64,000 bases of DNA from Verrucomicrobiaceae bacterium (GTDB lineage Bacteria; Verrucomicrobiota; Verrucomicrobiia; Verrucomicrobiales; Verrucomicrobiaceae). Made by a program: the position numbers and the translations under genes. Location: NCBI GenBank assembly GCA_016795365.1, contig JAEUHN010000047.1:1-64000 (forward strand), given 5' to 3'. Positions 43,108 to 50,899 of the stretch are shown here, one piece after another (within the stretch, counting starts at the first letter, position 1; each line of letters opens with the position of its first letter). Below the pieces are notes generated by a model that was not told the origin of the DNA, did no database searches, and was given only the letters and a program-made list of their open reading frames with translations.

Positions 43108-43793
43108 CTGACTTCCGCACATTCGTTCTTAAACTTGTCGCCGCATTCGGAGCACCCTGGTTGCTTCTGATTGTTTGGCCATCGATCTCATACCAATCTC
43201 TCGCTCCCATCGCCTATAACAAGGACAAGGGTGATGAGCTCGACGGCGCTTATATGTTCCCGATGAGCAGCGTGAACCACTCTGGTGCCACCATCTATGC
43301 TCAGGAAGGATGTGCCCAGTGCCACTCGCAAATGATTCGTCCTCCGCAGATGGGTCTTGATGCTTGGCGCAAGGGGTGGGGGCAAGATCAATCTGATCGT
43401 CCAGCCGAACCAACACGTGCGACGGTGTTGCGCGACTATGTGGGAGAGAAATACGCCTACCTGGGAGTGAGTCGGATTGGACCTGATTTGGCAAATGCAG
43501 GCTATCGCTTCGAGAACGCCACCCAGGTTCATTTGCATCTCTACGAACCAAAAGCCGTGAACCCATGGTCAACGATGCCGAGCTACAAGCACCTCTACAT
43601 CGTCCGCAAACAGCAGGGTCCTGATTCGACCAAAGCTCTGCCATTGGTCGGCACCGCGTATGCTCCGAGAGATGGTTTCGAAGTGGTTCCGACCCCAGAA
43701 GCTGAGCAACTCGCCGCCTACATCCTTTCGTTGAAGCGTGATTACCCAATTCCTGGCAGCAAGGCACTCGCAGCCGCACCTGCTAAAAAGTAG
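43104..43793 (+). CDS. CcoO-like (cbb3 subunit II) monoheme cytochrome c
   Basis: A 229-residue protein with an N-terminal membrane helix (PWLLLIVWPSISYQSL region) and one heme c site, EGCAQCHSQMIRPPQMG, near residue 70. The SQMIRP after the heme motif, SRIGPDLANAGYR, and NPWSTMPSYKHL with the likely distal Met are CcoO features. The start overlaps the CcoN-like gene (ATGA). The heme site is complete although its partner subunit has lost its ligands, so this protein can still carry electrons. No CcoP or CcoQ of normal type follows. Confidence 0.9.
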   Translation: MTDFRTFVLKLVAAFGAPWLLLIVWPSISYQSLAPIAYNKDKGDELDGAYMFPMSSVNHSGATIYAQEGCAQCHSQMIRPPQMGLDAWRKGWGQDQSDRPAEPTRATVLRDYVGEKYAYLGVSRIGPDLANAGYRFENATQVHLHLYEPKAVNPWSTMPSYKHLYIVRKQQGPDSTKALPLVGTAYAPRDGFEVVPTPEAEQLAAYILSLKRDYPIPGSKALAAAPAKK

Positions 43794-43814
43794 TTCCTGA
43801 TCCGCGATTGCCCC

Positions 43815-44531
43815 ATGAGCGACAAAAACTTGAACAATCCCGACACTAACGATCTTGATCGCATCCACGCTGCCGTGGTTCGCGAGAAAGCTGATCTTCC
43901 TGCGGCCGGCCGTCCTGCTCCCATGTGGGCGATTTTCGTCGGTTTGCTTGTGGCCGTCATCGGCGGAGGTGAGTTGGGCAACGCGCTCGGCTACTTCAAT
44001 ATCGAAAGCTCACCCAAGCTTGGGATGATTTCTGATCCGCGCGCATCTGCGGGCGGAGCCGGTGCCACTCTTGATCCGTTTGCTCTAGCAATGAAAAAGG
44101 GCGCGACCAGTTACGCAGTTTGCGGCGGTTGCCATCAGGCGAGCGGCGCAGGTGTTCCTGGCCAGTTCCCTCCCCTTGCGGGTTCAGAGATTGTATTGGG
44201 TGGGACCGAGCAACTGGCTCGAATTGCCCTCCATGGCCTCACAGGCCCTGTCACCGTCAAGGGACAGAATTACAACATGCCAGGCGGGATGCCTCCTCAA
44301 GGCATAGCGATGAGCGATGGGGATATCGCCAATGTTCTGACTTTCATTCGTAACAATTGGGGCAATGAAGGCAGTATGGTGACGAAAGAGATGGTCGCCA
44401 AAGTTCGCGACACGGAGAAATCCCGGACCACTCAGTGGACCATGGCTGAGCTTGAGAAATTCGCCAAGGCCAACATCCCCGGCGATGTTCCAGCTGGCCC
44501 AGGTGTGCCCGACCCTGCTGCCAAAAAGTGA
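43815..44531 (+). CDS. Membrane-anchored class I cytochrome c
   Basis: A 238-residue protein with a cytoplasmic N-terminus of about 35 residues, one membrane helix (WAIFVGLLVAVIGGGELGNA) and a cytochrome c domain at about residues 90-180. The heme site is CGGCHQASGAGVPGQFPPLAG, and the distal Met is in YNMPGGMPPQG, as in cytochrome c subunits of oxidases. It stands where ccoP would be after ccoNO but has a single heme, so it may be the electron shuttle between alternative complex III and the aa3 oxidase that follows. The C-terminal 60 residues are helical and end in a Pro/Ala tail. Confidence 0.9.
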   Translation: MSDKNLNNPDTNDLDRIHAAVVREKADLPAAGRPAPMWAIFVGLLVAVIGGGELGNALGYFNIESSPKLGMISDPRASAGGAGATLDPFALAMKKGATSYAVCGGCHQASGAGVPGQFPPLAGSEIVLGGTEQLARIALHGLTGPVTVKGQNYNMPGGMPPQGIAMSDGDIANVLTFIRNNWGNEGSMVTKEMVAKVRDTEKSRTTQWTMAELEKFAKANIPGDVPAGPGVPDPAAKK

Positions 44532-44604
44532 TTTCGTCTGATGCCGAGTGACAGCCCCATGCCACTCAGCCCCGTATTCCTGATTCTAAACCAACACTTC
44601 CTGC
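44532..44604. other. Gap before the aa3 oxidase genes
   Basis: This 73-bp gap is the longest inside the respiratory cluster. I see no terminator hairpin and no convincing promoter, so read-through from the act genes is likely. Confidence 0.35.
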
Positions 44605-46491
44605 ATGAGCGCTACCACAACGACCCACGATCACGCGCATGATGATCCCGCGCACGATCACGCTCACCACGAGCCCGGCTGGCTTTACAAATACATCTTC
44701 TCCACGGACCATAAGGTCATCGGGGTTCAGTATGGCCTCAGCGGTTTGTTGTTCCTGCTATTTGGTTTTTTCCTGATGATGGTGATGCGTTGGACCATCG
44801 CCTATCCTGGCGTTCCGCTTCCTGGTATTGAGTTTCTCAGCGGCCTTCCCGTGATTGGAGATGTCGTAGTTCACTGGACCGAACGCTGGGCACCGGGTGG
44901 GATCGTCAGCCCCGACCTCTACAACATGTTTGGGGCCATGCATGGCACCATCATGGTGTTCATGGGCATCGTTCCACTGGGATTCGCTGCATTTGGTAAC
45001 TATGTGATGCCGCTCCAGATTGGTGCAATCGACATGGCATTCCCCAAATTGAATGCTTGGTCGTTCTGGCTCTTCTTTATTGGCGGCATGCTGATGATGG
45101 CCAGCTTCTTCTTGCCCACGGGCGCAGCCCAGACCGGCTGGACCAACTACAGCCCCCTGGCAACAACGACCCATTACATCGTGAAGAACACTTGGCTCAC
45201 AGGCCAGACATGGTGGCTCGCAGCGATGGTGTTTGTCATTTCGTCGTCCCTCTTGGGCTCCGTCAACTTCATCACGACGCTGCTCAATTTGAGAGCGCGT
45301 GGCATGACGTTCTTCCGCCTGCCCTTCTTCTGCTGGGCGATGTTGGTCACGAGCTTCCTTCTTTTGTTAGCCTTCCCACCTCTAGAGGTGGCGGCGATTC
45401 TGCAGCTGTTTGACCGTGTATTCGGATCGAGCTTCTTCCTTCCGAGCGGGCTTATCCAGGGCGGCAAACTTCTGGATATTTCTGGTGGTGGTAGCCCCCT
45501 GCTCTACCAGCATCTTTTCTGGTTCCTCGCGCACCCCGAGGTTTACGTCCTCATTCTTCCTGCCTTCGCGATCATCTCGGATGTCATTCCCTGCAATGCT
45601 CGCCGCCCTCTGTGGGGCTACAAAATGATGGTTTATTCGGCACTGACACTGGGCTTCCTCAGCTTCCTTGTCTGGGCGCACCACATGTATCTCACCGGTA
45701 TGGGGACCACGATGGCCACCTACTTCCAGATCACCACGGTGTTGATTTCTGTGCCTTCGGTGATCCTCCTTACCTGCCTTATGATCTCGCTGTGGGGCGG
45801 TTCGATCCGTTTCAACACGCAGATGCTTTTCGCTACGGCATTCCTTCCCATGTTTGGTATCGGTGGTCTCACTGGTCTGCCGCTTGCCTTCAGTTTCATT
45901 GACCTCCATCTCCACGATACTTATTACGTGATTGGACACTTCCACTACGTGGTTGCTCCCGGAACGATCTTCGCGCTTTTTGCCGGCGTTTATCATTGGT
46001 TCCCCAAGGTCACCGGCCGTTTTATGAACGACACTCTGGGTAAGTTCCATTTCTGGCCCTCGCTGTTGTTCATGAACGTGATTTTCGGGCCTATGTTCGT
46101 GCAGGGCTTCTCGGGCTTCCATCGTCGGTGGTATGATGGCGGTAAGGCATTTGAAGCAACGACCAAAGACCTGTTGTGGACGAATGAATTGATTTCGTTT
46201 GGCGCGTGGGGATTGGCCCTCGCACAGGTCTTCTTCATTGTGAACCTGTGGTTGAGCATCAAGGGCGGCAAGAAGGTCACCAATGACAATCCATGGGACG
46301 CAACCACGCTCGAGTGGTGCACGCCTACGCCACCCGGGCATGGCAACTTCATCACTGAGCCAGTGACTTACCGTGGACCCTACGAATACAGCGTTCCCGG
46401 TCACGCTACAGACTTTACTCCGCAGTTTGACGGACAGGCTTCGGGAGCCAGCGCGCCCGCTACTGCACCAGCCGTCGCCTCTCATCATTAA
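44605..46491 (+). CDS. ctaD: Cytochrome c oxidase subunit I (aa3, A1 type)
   Basis: A 628-residue, 12-helix heme-copper oxidase subunit. All metal ligands are present: His113 in AMHGTIMVF (heme a), His in FLAHPEVYVLI with the cross-linked Tyr and the A1-type Glu (about residue 310), the His pair in WAHHMYL (about 359-360), and HFH in YVIGHFHYVV (about 443-445). The D-channel entry Asp is seen in PLQIGAIDMAF. The first 25 residues are unusually rich in His and Asp (HDHAHDDPAHDHAHH), perhaps a copper-binding tail. This is the true oxygen-reducing enzyme of the cluster. Confidence 0.96.
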   Translation: MSATTTTHDHAHDDPAHDHAHHEPGWLYKYIFSTDHKVIGVQYGLSGLLFLLFGFFLMMVMRWTIAYPGVPLPGIEFLSGLPVIGDVVVHWTERWAPGGIVSPDLYNMFGAMHGTIMVFMGIVPLGFAAFGNYVMPLQIGAIDMAFPKLNAWSFWLFFIGGMLMMASFFLPTGAAQTGWTNYSPLATTTHYIVKNTWLTGQTWWLAAMVFVISSSLLGSVNFITTLLNLRARGMTFFRLPFFCWAMLVTSFLLLLAFPPLEVAAILQLFDRVFGSSFFLPSGLIQGGKLLDISGGGSPLLYQHLFWFLAHPEVYVLILPAFAIISDVIPCNARRPLWGYKMMVYSALTLGFLSFLVWAHHMYLTGMGTTMATYFQITTVLISVPSVILLTCLMISLWGGSIRFNTQMLFATAFLPMFGIGGLTGLPLAFSFIDLHLHDTYYVIGHFHYVVAPGTIFALFAGVYHWFPKVTGRFMNDTLGKFHFWPSLLFMNVIFGPMFVQGFSGFHRRWYDGGKAFEATTKDLLWTNELISFGAWGLALAQVFFIVNLWLSIKGGKKVTNDNPWDATTLEWCTPTPPGHGNFITEPVTYRGPYEYSVPGHATDFTPQFDGQASGASAPATAPAVASHH

Positions 46492-46509
46492 ACCGAGTTC
46501 TCAGAGCAC

Positions 46510-47868
46510 ATGGAGATTCCTTACACAGTGACCGCGAGACCCGATACGGGTCTTTGGAACGCAAAGATCGGCGTTTGGTTGTTCCTCGCTTCCGAAGTCA
46601 TGCTCTTCGGTGGTTTGTTTTCGTCTTACATTTTCCTTCGGTTGGGGGCTGACTATTTCTGGCCGATCCACGAGTTGAATGTGAAGATGGGCTGCTTCAA
46701 TACGGCAGTGCTGATCGGTTCCTCCGTGACGATCGTCATGGCTTGGGCGGGTGTGAAGATGCGGAACTACAAAATGTATTTCTGGAATCTTCTGATCACC
46801 ATCTTGTGCGCCTTTCTGTTCCTGACCGTAAAGTTCTTTGAGTATAAGTCGAAGATCGAACACTATGGCGTGGTGCTCAAAGACGGAACGATCCTTCTCG
46901 GTCATCAGCCCGAAGAGGGCTACCGATACAAGTTCAACGCCGACAGCGTGACTCTGAATTTCAAGGAAGCTGACCCTCCCTATTTCATGAGATTCGCCAC
47001 CAAGCCTGCTGGCGAACATGGCGGTGCCCACGACGAGCATGGATCAGCCCCGGCGGAGATCCTTCCAATCGAGACGGTGAAATTCAAGACTGAAAGCGGC
47101 AAGGAAACCACCCTGGCTCCTGCTGACTTCCAGGCACTGAAGAGCGAAGCGAAAGCAGCGAAGAAAGACAGCTTGAAACTCACGCCTGTTCAACCGTTGG
47201 CTTTCCACGCAAAACCTAGCAAGCTCGCCAGTCACTCGGAGAAGAGCCTGGCCTTCCTGGATGGCACGCTCATCGAAGGAAAGCTGGTGTCCGACAAGAT
47301 GGAGCTTCACGTTGATGTCATCGACACCCGTGCAGCGCCGGATGCCGACAAGTCGATGGCTTGGGCGATTTTCAAGGACGCAGGCTGGAAGAAGGCCTTC
47401 GACGAGAGCCGCGAAGAGCACCTGAAGAAGTTCAATGAAACTCACCCAGGTCAGGACCCCATGAAGAGTGATCACTACCTTCGTGAGGCTTTGCGCTTCG
47501 AAGTTCATGGTGAGACGCCTGCTGCTCACGAGGCCAAGCACAAGGAAGGTGTCGGCTTCTTCGATGACATGCCTTGGGCCGAACATCATTATCCAACGGT
47601 TGAGATTGAAGGCAAGGACATCCAGCGCTGGTCGAACTTCCTGCCAAAGTGGAACACCTACTACGCCATCTACTTCACGATCACCGGCCTTCACGGTGCA
47701 CACGTGCTCGCGGGCGCTCTGGTGATGCTTTATTTCCTCGTCTTCAACAGCCGCTGGTTCAAGACTGACCCTGAGCACTTGGCGAACCGTGTGGAAACCG
47801 GAGGTCTTTTCTGGCACTTCGTGGACCTCGTGTGGATCTTCTTGTTCCCGCTTCTCTATCTCCTTTAA
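46510..47868 (+). CDS. ctaE: Cytochrome c oxidase subunit III with large inserted domain
   Basis: A 452-residue protein, almost twice the usual 190-270. The normal parts are at both ends: residues 1-112 (WLFLASEVMLFGGLFSSYIF with the conserved Glu, and VKFFEY) and 384-452 (FTITGLHGAHVLAGALVMLY and GLFWHFVDLVWIFLFPLLYL). Between them, about residues 113-383, is a hydrophilic insert of some 240 extra residues, rich in Lys, Glu and His, with no membrane helix and no known domain. The reading frame is intact and codon use is like the flanks, so it looks like a real insertion and not an error. Order I-III-IV-(small)-(small)-II is unusual. Confidence 0.92.
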   Translation: MEIPYTVTARPDTGLWNAKIGVWLFLASEVMLFGGLFSSYIFLRLGADYFWPIHELNVKMGCFNTAVLIGSSVTIVMAWAGVKMRNYKMYFWNLLITILCAFLFLTVKFFEYKSKIEHYGVVLKDGTILLGHQPEEGYRYKFNADSVTLNFKEADPPYFMRFATKPAGEHGGAHDEHGSAPAEILPIETVKFKTESGKETTLAPADFQALKSEAKAAKKDSLKLTPVQPLAFHAKPSKLASHSEKSLAFLDGTLIEGKLVSDKMELHVDVIDTRAAPDADKSMAWAIFKDAGWKKAFDESREEHLKKFNETHPGQDPMKSDHYLREALRFEVHGETPAAHEAKHKEGVGFFDDMPWAEHHYPTVEIEGKDIQRWSNFLPKWNTYYAIYFTITGLHGAHVLAGALVMLYFLVFNSRWFKTDPEHLANRVETGGLFWHFVDLVWIFLFPLLYLL

Positions 47869-47880
47869 TCTTTGTCAATT

Positions 47881-48213
47881 ATGGCCAACTCACCTGAAGA
47901 AGTCGCCAAACACGTCAAGACCTACCTCAAGGTGGGTGCCGCGTTGTTGTTCCTTACAGCTGTAACGGTCTGGTTGTCCTATGTGGACTTCGGGACGCAC
48001 AGTCGAAACATGGCCATCGGCCTCACCGTGGCTACATTCAAAACCAGCCTTGTTGTTCTCATTTTCATGCACATGAACCATGAGCGTCCGCTCATTTACA
48101 AGTTCATGCTGTTTTCAATGCTGCTGCTCGGCGTGATGTTCACCCTGTTCGTGTTTGTTCACGATGATGGTCTGATCATGCGCGGATATCAGGCTGTTTT
48201 CGGCAAGCACTAA
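47881..48213 (+). CDS. ctaF: Cytochrome c oxidase subunit IV-like protein
   Basis: A 110-residue, three-helix protein of the prokaryotic cytochrome c oxidase subunit IV family. Marks are HVKTYLKVGAALLFLTAVTV, the middle helix with LTVATFKTSLVVLIFMHMNHE (Lys and HMxHE are typical) and a last helix VMFTLFVFVHDD. The ATG at 47881 is preferred; a TTG three codons upstream is in frame. It assists the assembly or stability of subunit I. Confidence 0.9.
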   Translation: MANSPEEVAKHVKTYLKVGAALLFLTAVTVWLSYVDFGTHSRNMAIGLTVATFKTSLVVLIFMHMNHERPLIYKFMLFSMLLLGVMFTLFVFVHDDGLIMRGYQAVFGKH

Positions 48214-48236
48214 TTACACGCCTGGAATTCGAGCCC

Positions 48237-48443
48237 ATGTCCCTCAAAGGTTTCCATATCATCTTCATCATTCTGGCTGTGCTGTGTGCCTTCGGCTTCT
48301 ACGCATGGACCCAGATGGAGCATGATGCGGCTGCCTCCATGGGGGTGACGGGCTTGGGGCAAGGTAGTGGTGTAGTGGGCATCCTGCTCTTCTTGTATGG
48401 CGTTTGGTTTGTCGTCAGAAAGTCGAGGTCCATTATTGTCTGA
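48237..48443 (+). CDS. Tiny membrane protein of the oxidase cluster
   Basis: A 68-residue protein with two hydrophobic helices, residues 6-26 (FHIIFIILAVLCAFGFYAWT) and about 41-62 (GSGVVGILLFLYGVWFVV), ending with Arg/Lys/Ser. The linker is Gly-rich. It is not recognised, but it lies between subunit IV and subunit II genes with gaps of 23 and 6 bp, so it is probably an accessory subunit or assembly factor of the aa3 oxidase. Confidence 0.6.
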   Translation: MSLKGFHIIFIILAVLCAFGFYAWTQMEHDAAASMGVTGLGQGSGVVGILLFLYGVWFVVRKSRSIIV

Positions 48444-48449
48444 TCAGTC

Positions 48450-48644
48450 ATGCATCTCCTGAGCACCATCGCCTGTTCTACTTGCCGCCTCGACCCTGGG
48501 CAGCCGACCTTCATTGCTGAACAGAACATGCTCGCCTTTCTCCTTACGTTGACCATGACCATGCTGGGCGTGATCGGTCTGATTGCTTTCAATTTTGCCC
48601 GCAAGGCACGTCGGGCCGCCAGCCAGAACGTGACTGTTTCTTGA
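48450..48644 (+). CDS. Tiny membrane protein with N-terminal CxxC
   Basis: A 64-residue protein with an N-terminal stretch ACSTCRLDPGQP holding Cys-Ser-Thr-Cys, one or two hydrophobic segments (MLAFLLTLTMTMLGVIGLIA), and a basic tail (FARKARRAA). It is not recognised. The two cysteines at residues 9 and 12 could bind copper or form a disulfide; a role in copper delivery to the CuA or CuB centre is a guess. It lies 13 bp before the subunit II gene. Confidence 0.6.
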   Translation: MHLLSTIACSTCRLDPGQPTFIAEQNMLAFLLTLTMTMLGVIGLIAFNFARKARRAASQNVTVS

Positions 48645-48657
48645 TCCCCTTTACCTC

Positions 48658-49443
48658 ATGAGCGTCTCCTCTATTCTCAAGATCTTCGGTCTTCCCGAGC
48701 TAGCCTCCGAGCACGGAGAGCTGGTCGATCACATGAACGGTTTCGTTCATTGGTTCATGCTCGTCCTTTTCGTCGGCTGGAGCATTTTCCTCATCTACGT
48801 ATTCTATCGGTTCAACCAGAAGCGCAATCCGCGCGCTGACTATCATGGTGTTCGCGGTCATGCGACGACTCACATTGAGATTGGTGTTTGTATTGTGGAA
48901 GCCATCCTCCTGATTGGCTTCGCATTCCCGCTGTGGGCACGTCAGGCTGATGAGTTCCCCACAGGACCAGATGTGGTCAAGCTTCGTGCTGTAGGTGAAC
49001 AGTTCCTTTGGACCTTCCACTATGCTGGCAATGACGGCGTCCTGGGTGGTATCAATCCGAAGCTCACAACTTCGACCAACACCATTGGCCGTGATGCTAG
49101 CGACCCCAATGGCAAAGATGACTTCCTCAGCGGCGGCGTGATGCGCATCCCCGTTGGTCGGCCTTGTATCGTCGATGTTCGTTCCAAAGACGTGATTCAC
49201 AATCTTGCTCTCGTTCCGATGCGTGCCGCTCAGGATGCAACACCGGGGGTAAAGGCTCACATGTGGTTCAAGCCGACGAAGGCCGGCACATGGGACATCA
49301 TTTGTGGTCAGTTGTGCGGTTCAGGCCACAGTCAAATGAAGGCGACTCTCGAAGTCATGGAGCAGAAAGAATTTGATGCGTGGGTAAAGGAGCAGTCCGA
49401 TACAGCTATCAAGAACGCCGCTCCAGCGCCAGCCGCGAAATAA
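48658..49443 (+). CDS. ctaC: Cytochrome c oxidase subunit II (CuA)
   Basis: A 261-residue protein with two N-terminal helices (WFMLVLFVGWSIFLIYVFY and EIGVCIVEAILLIGFAFPLW) and a periplasmic cupredoxin domain. The CuA ligands are His181 in DVIHNLALV, Cys216 and Cys220, His224 and Met227 in CGQLCGSGHSQM. The position that is usually Glu between the two Cys is Gln218; this residue binds through its backbone, so function should be kept. No heme c domain follows, so it is aa3, not caa3. It is the last gene of the cluster; a terminator lies 24 bp downstream. Confidence 0.95.
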   Translation: MSVSSILKIFGLPELASEHGELVDHMNGFVHWFMLVLFVGWSIFLIYVFYRFNQKRNPRADYHGVRGHATTHIEIGVCIVEAILLIGFAFPLWARQADEFPTGPDVVKLRAVGEQFLWTFHYAGNDGVLGGINPKLTTSTNTIGRDASDPNGKDDFLSGGVMRIPVGRPCIVDVRSKDVIHNLALVPMRAAQDATPGVKAHMWFKPTKAGTWDIICGQLCGSGHSQMKATLEVMEQKEFDAWVKEQSDTAIKNAAPAPAAK

Positions 49444-49466
49444 AACTGGCAGCCACTTTTCCAGCG

Positions 49467-49506
49467 AACCCCGTCCGTGCGAGAGAAGCCGACGGGGTTT
49501 TCTTTT
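49467..49506 (+). terminator. Rho-independent terminator after the oxidase cluster
   Basis: AACCCCGTC (49467-49475) pairs perfectly with GACGGGGTT (49491-49499) around a 15-base loop, followed by a T-rich run (49498-49506, with one C). It ends the act-cta transcript and separates it from glpT. Confidence 0.88.
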
Positions 49507-49555
49507 GTCCTACTTGATTGACGCGCCCGTGGCACCTCTGTCACCATCGTGATGA

Positions 49556-50899
49556 ATGATTTCCTTTCTCAAGCCCGCGCCTGCGACCGAACTGCTCCCA
49601 TCGGAGCGTGTGGAGGCTGAGTATCGTCGTCTCCGGCTGCAGGTTTTCCTCGGCATCTTCCTTGGCTACGCAGGCTACTACCTTGTGAGGAAGAACTTCT
49701 CCCTCGCGATGCCTGACATCCTCAAGGAGTATCCGCAGCACTCGAAGGCTGAACTGGGCACCGCCTTGAGCGGACTAGCTATAGCGTATGGCTTCTCCAA
49801 GTTCCTGATGGGCAGCGTCTCAGATCGCAGTAATCCGCGCTACTTCCTGCCGCTGGGGCTGATCTTGTCGAGTGCCCTCATGATCATGTTTGGGTGGATG
49901 AAAGGCATCTATGCCTCGCTCACGTTGATGATCGTGCTGCAGACGCTGAATGGCTGGCTCAACGGCATGGGTTGGGCACCGTGTGGGAAGACCATGGTGC
50001 ATTGGTTCAGCACCAAAGAACGTGGACGCACGGTATCGATCTGGAACCTCGCTCACAACGTGGGTGCGTCGATGATGGCCGTAGTTGCCGGGTGGGGAGT
50101 GCTCCTCTTTCACGATTGGGGTGCCAAGTTCTACTTCAATGGCCTTGTAGGCATCGGCGTCGCCTTGGTCGCCTTCGTTTTGCTTCGCGACACGCCGCAA
50201 AGTTGTGGTCTTCCTAGCATCGAAGCGCATAAGAACGACTACCCGCCCAACTACAACGATCGCTTTGAGGCCACACTGAGCTTCAAGCAGATCTTCTTCG
50301 AGAACGTCTTTAACAACCGAATGCTCTGGGCCATCGCCATCGCGAATGCCTTCGTCTATTTTATGCGTTACGGCGTCTCTGACTGGATTCCCACCTATCT
50401 GCAGACTGCCAAGGGCTTTAGCGCTGAGGCCTCGAAAAACGCCATCGTCGCCTTCGAGTGGGCTGGTGTGCCCGGCACGATCCTCGCTGGCTGGATGTCG
50501 GACAAATTCTTCAGGAGTCGCCGTGCTCCGGCCACGATCCTCTTCATGATCCCCACGCTGCTAGGGCTCGCTGTGTATGGTTTAAATCGAAACGGTCCAC
50601 TCTGGATCGACATCGCAGCGCTCATCACCATCGGCTTCTTCATCTATGGCCCCATCATGCTCATTGGTCTGCAGGCGCTCGACATGGTTCCCAAGAAGGC
50701 AGCAGGCACCGCTGCGGGCTTCACGGGGTTCTTTGGCTATGTCTTTGGCACCGCCGTTTCGGGCACCGGTGTTGGGTGGCTGGCCGACCACTGGGGCTGG
50801 AATGGAGTCATCATCTCTATGCTCTGCTGCGCTGTCTTGACGATGGTCTTCAGTGCATTGACGCTGGGTCATCGTGCCGAAAGCTCTTCCGCCTCATGA
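49556..50899 (+). CDS. glpT: Glycerol-3-phosphate transporter-like MFS protein
   Basis: A 447-residue organophosphate:phosphate antiporter family protein with 12 helices. Family marks include GYAGYYLVRKNFSLAMP in helix 1 (the Arg that binds phosphate follows the Tyr-Tyr), AYGFSKFLMGSVSDRSNPR, NGMGWAPCGKTMVHWFSTKE and GPIMLIGLQALDMVPKKAAG. GlpT, UhpT and PgtP are close relatives; the coupled glpQ gene (ATGA overlap) favours glycerol 3-phosphate as substrate. Location is the inner membrane. Confidence 0.88.
   Translation: MISFLKPAPATELLPSERVEAEYRRLRLQVFLGIFLGYAGYYLVRKNFSLAMPDILKEYPQHSKAELGTALSGLAIAYGFSKFLMGSVSDRSNPRYFLPLGLILSSALMIMFGWMKGIYASLTLMIVLQTLNGWLNGMGWAPCGKTMVHWFSTKERGRTVSIWNLAHNVGASMMAVVAGWGVLLFHDWGAKFYFNGLVGIGVALVAFVLLRDTPQSCGLPSIEAHKNDYPPNYNDRFEATLSFKQIFFENVFNNRMLWAIAIANAFVYFMRYGVSDWIPTYLQTAKGFSAEASKNAIVAFEWAGVPGTILAGWMSDKFFRSRRAPATILFMIPTLLGLAVYGLNRNGPLWIDIAALITIGFFIYGPIMLIGLQALDMVPKKAAGTAAGFTGFFGYVFGTAVSGTGVGWLADHWGWNGVIISMLCCAVLTMVFSALTLGHRAESSSAS

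Noticed and set aside
41629..44531. A second functional terminal oxidase of the cbb3 type
   Set aside because: Subunit I lacks the CuB pair, catalytic Tyr and HxH ligands, and no normal ccoP or ccoQ follows.
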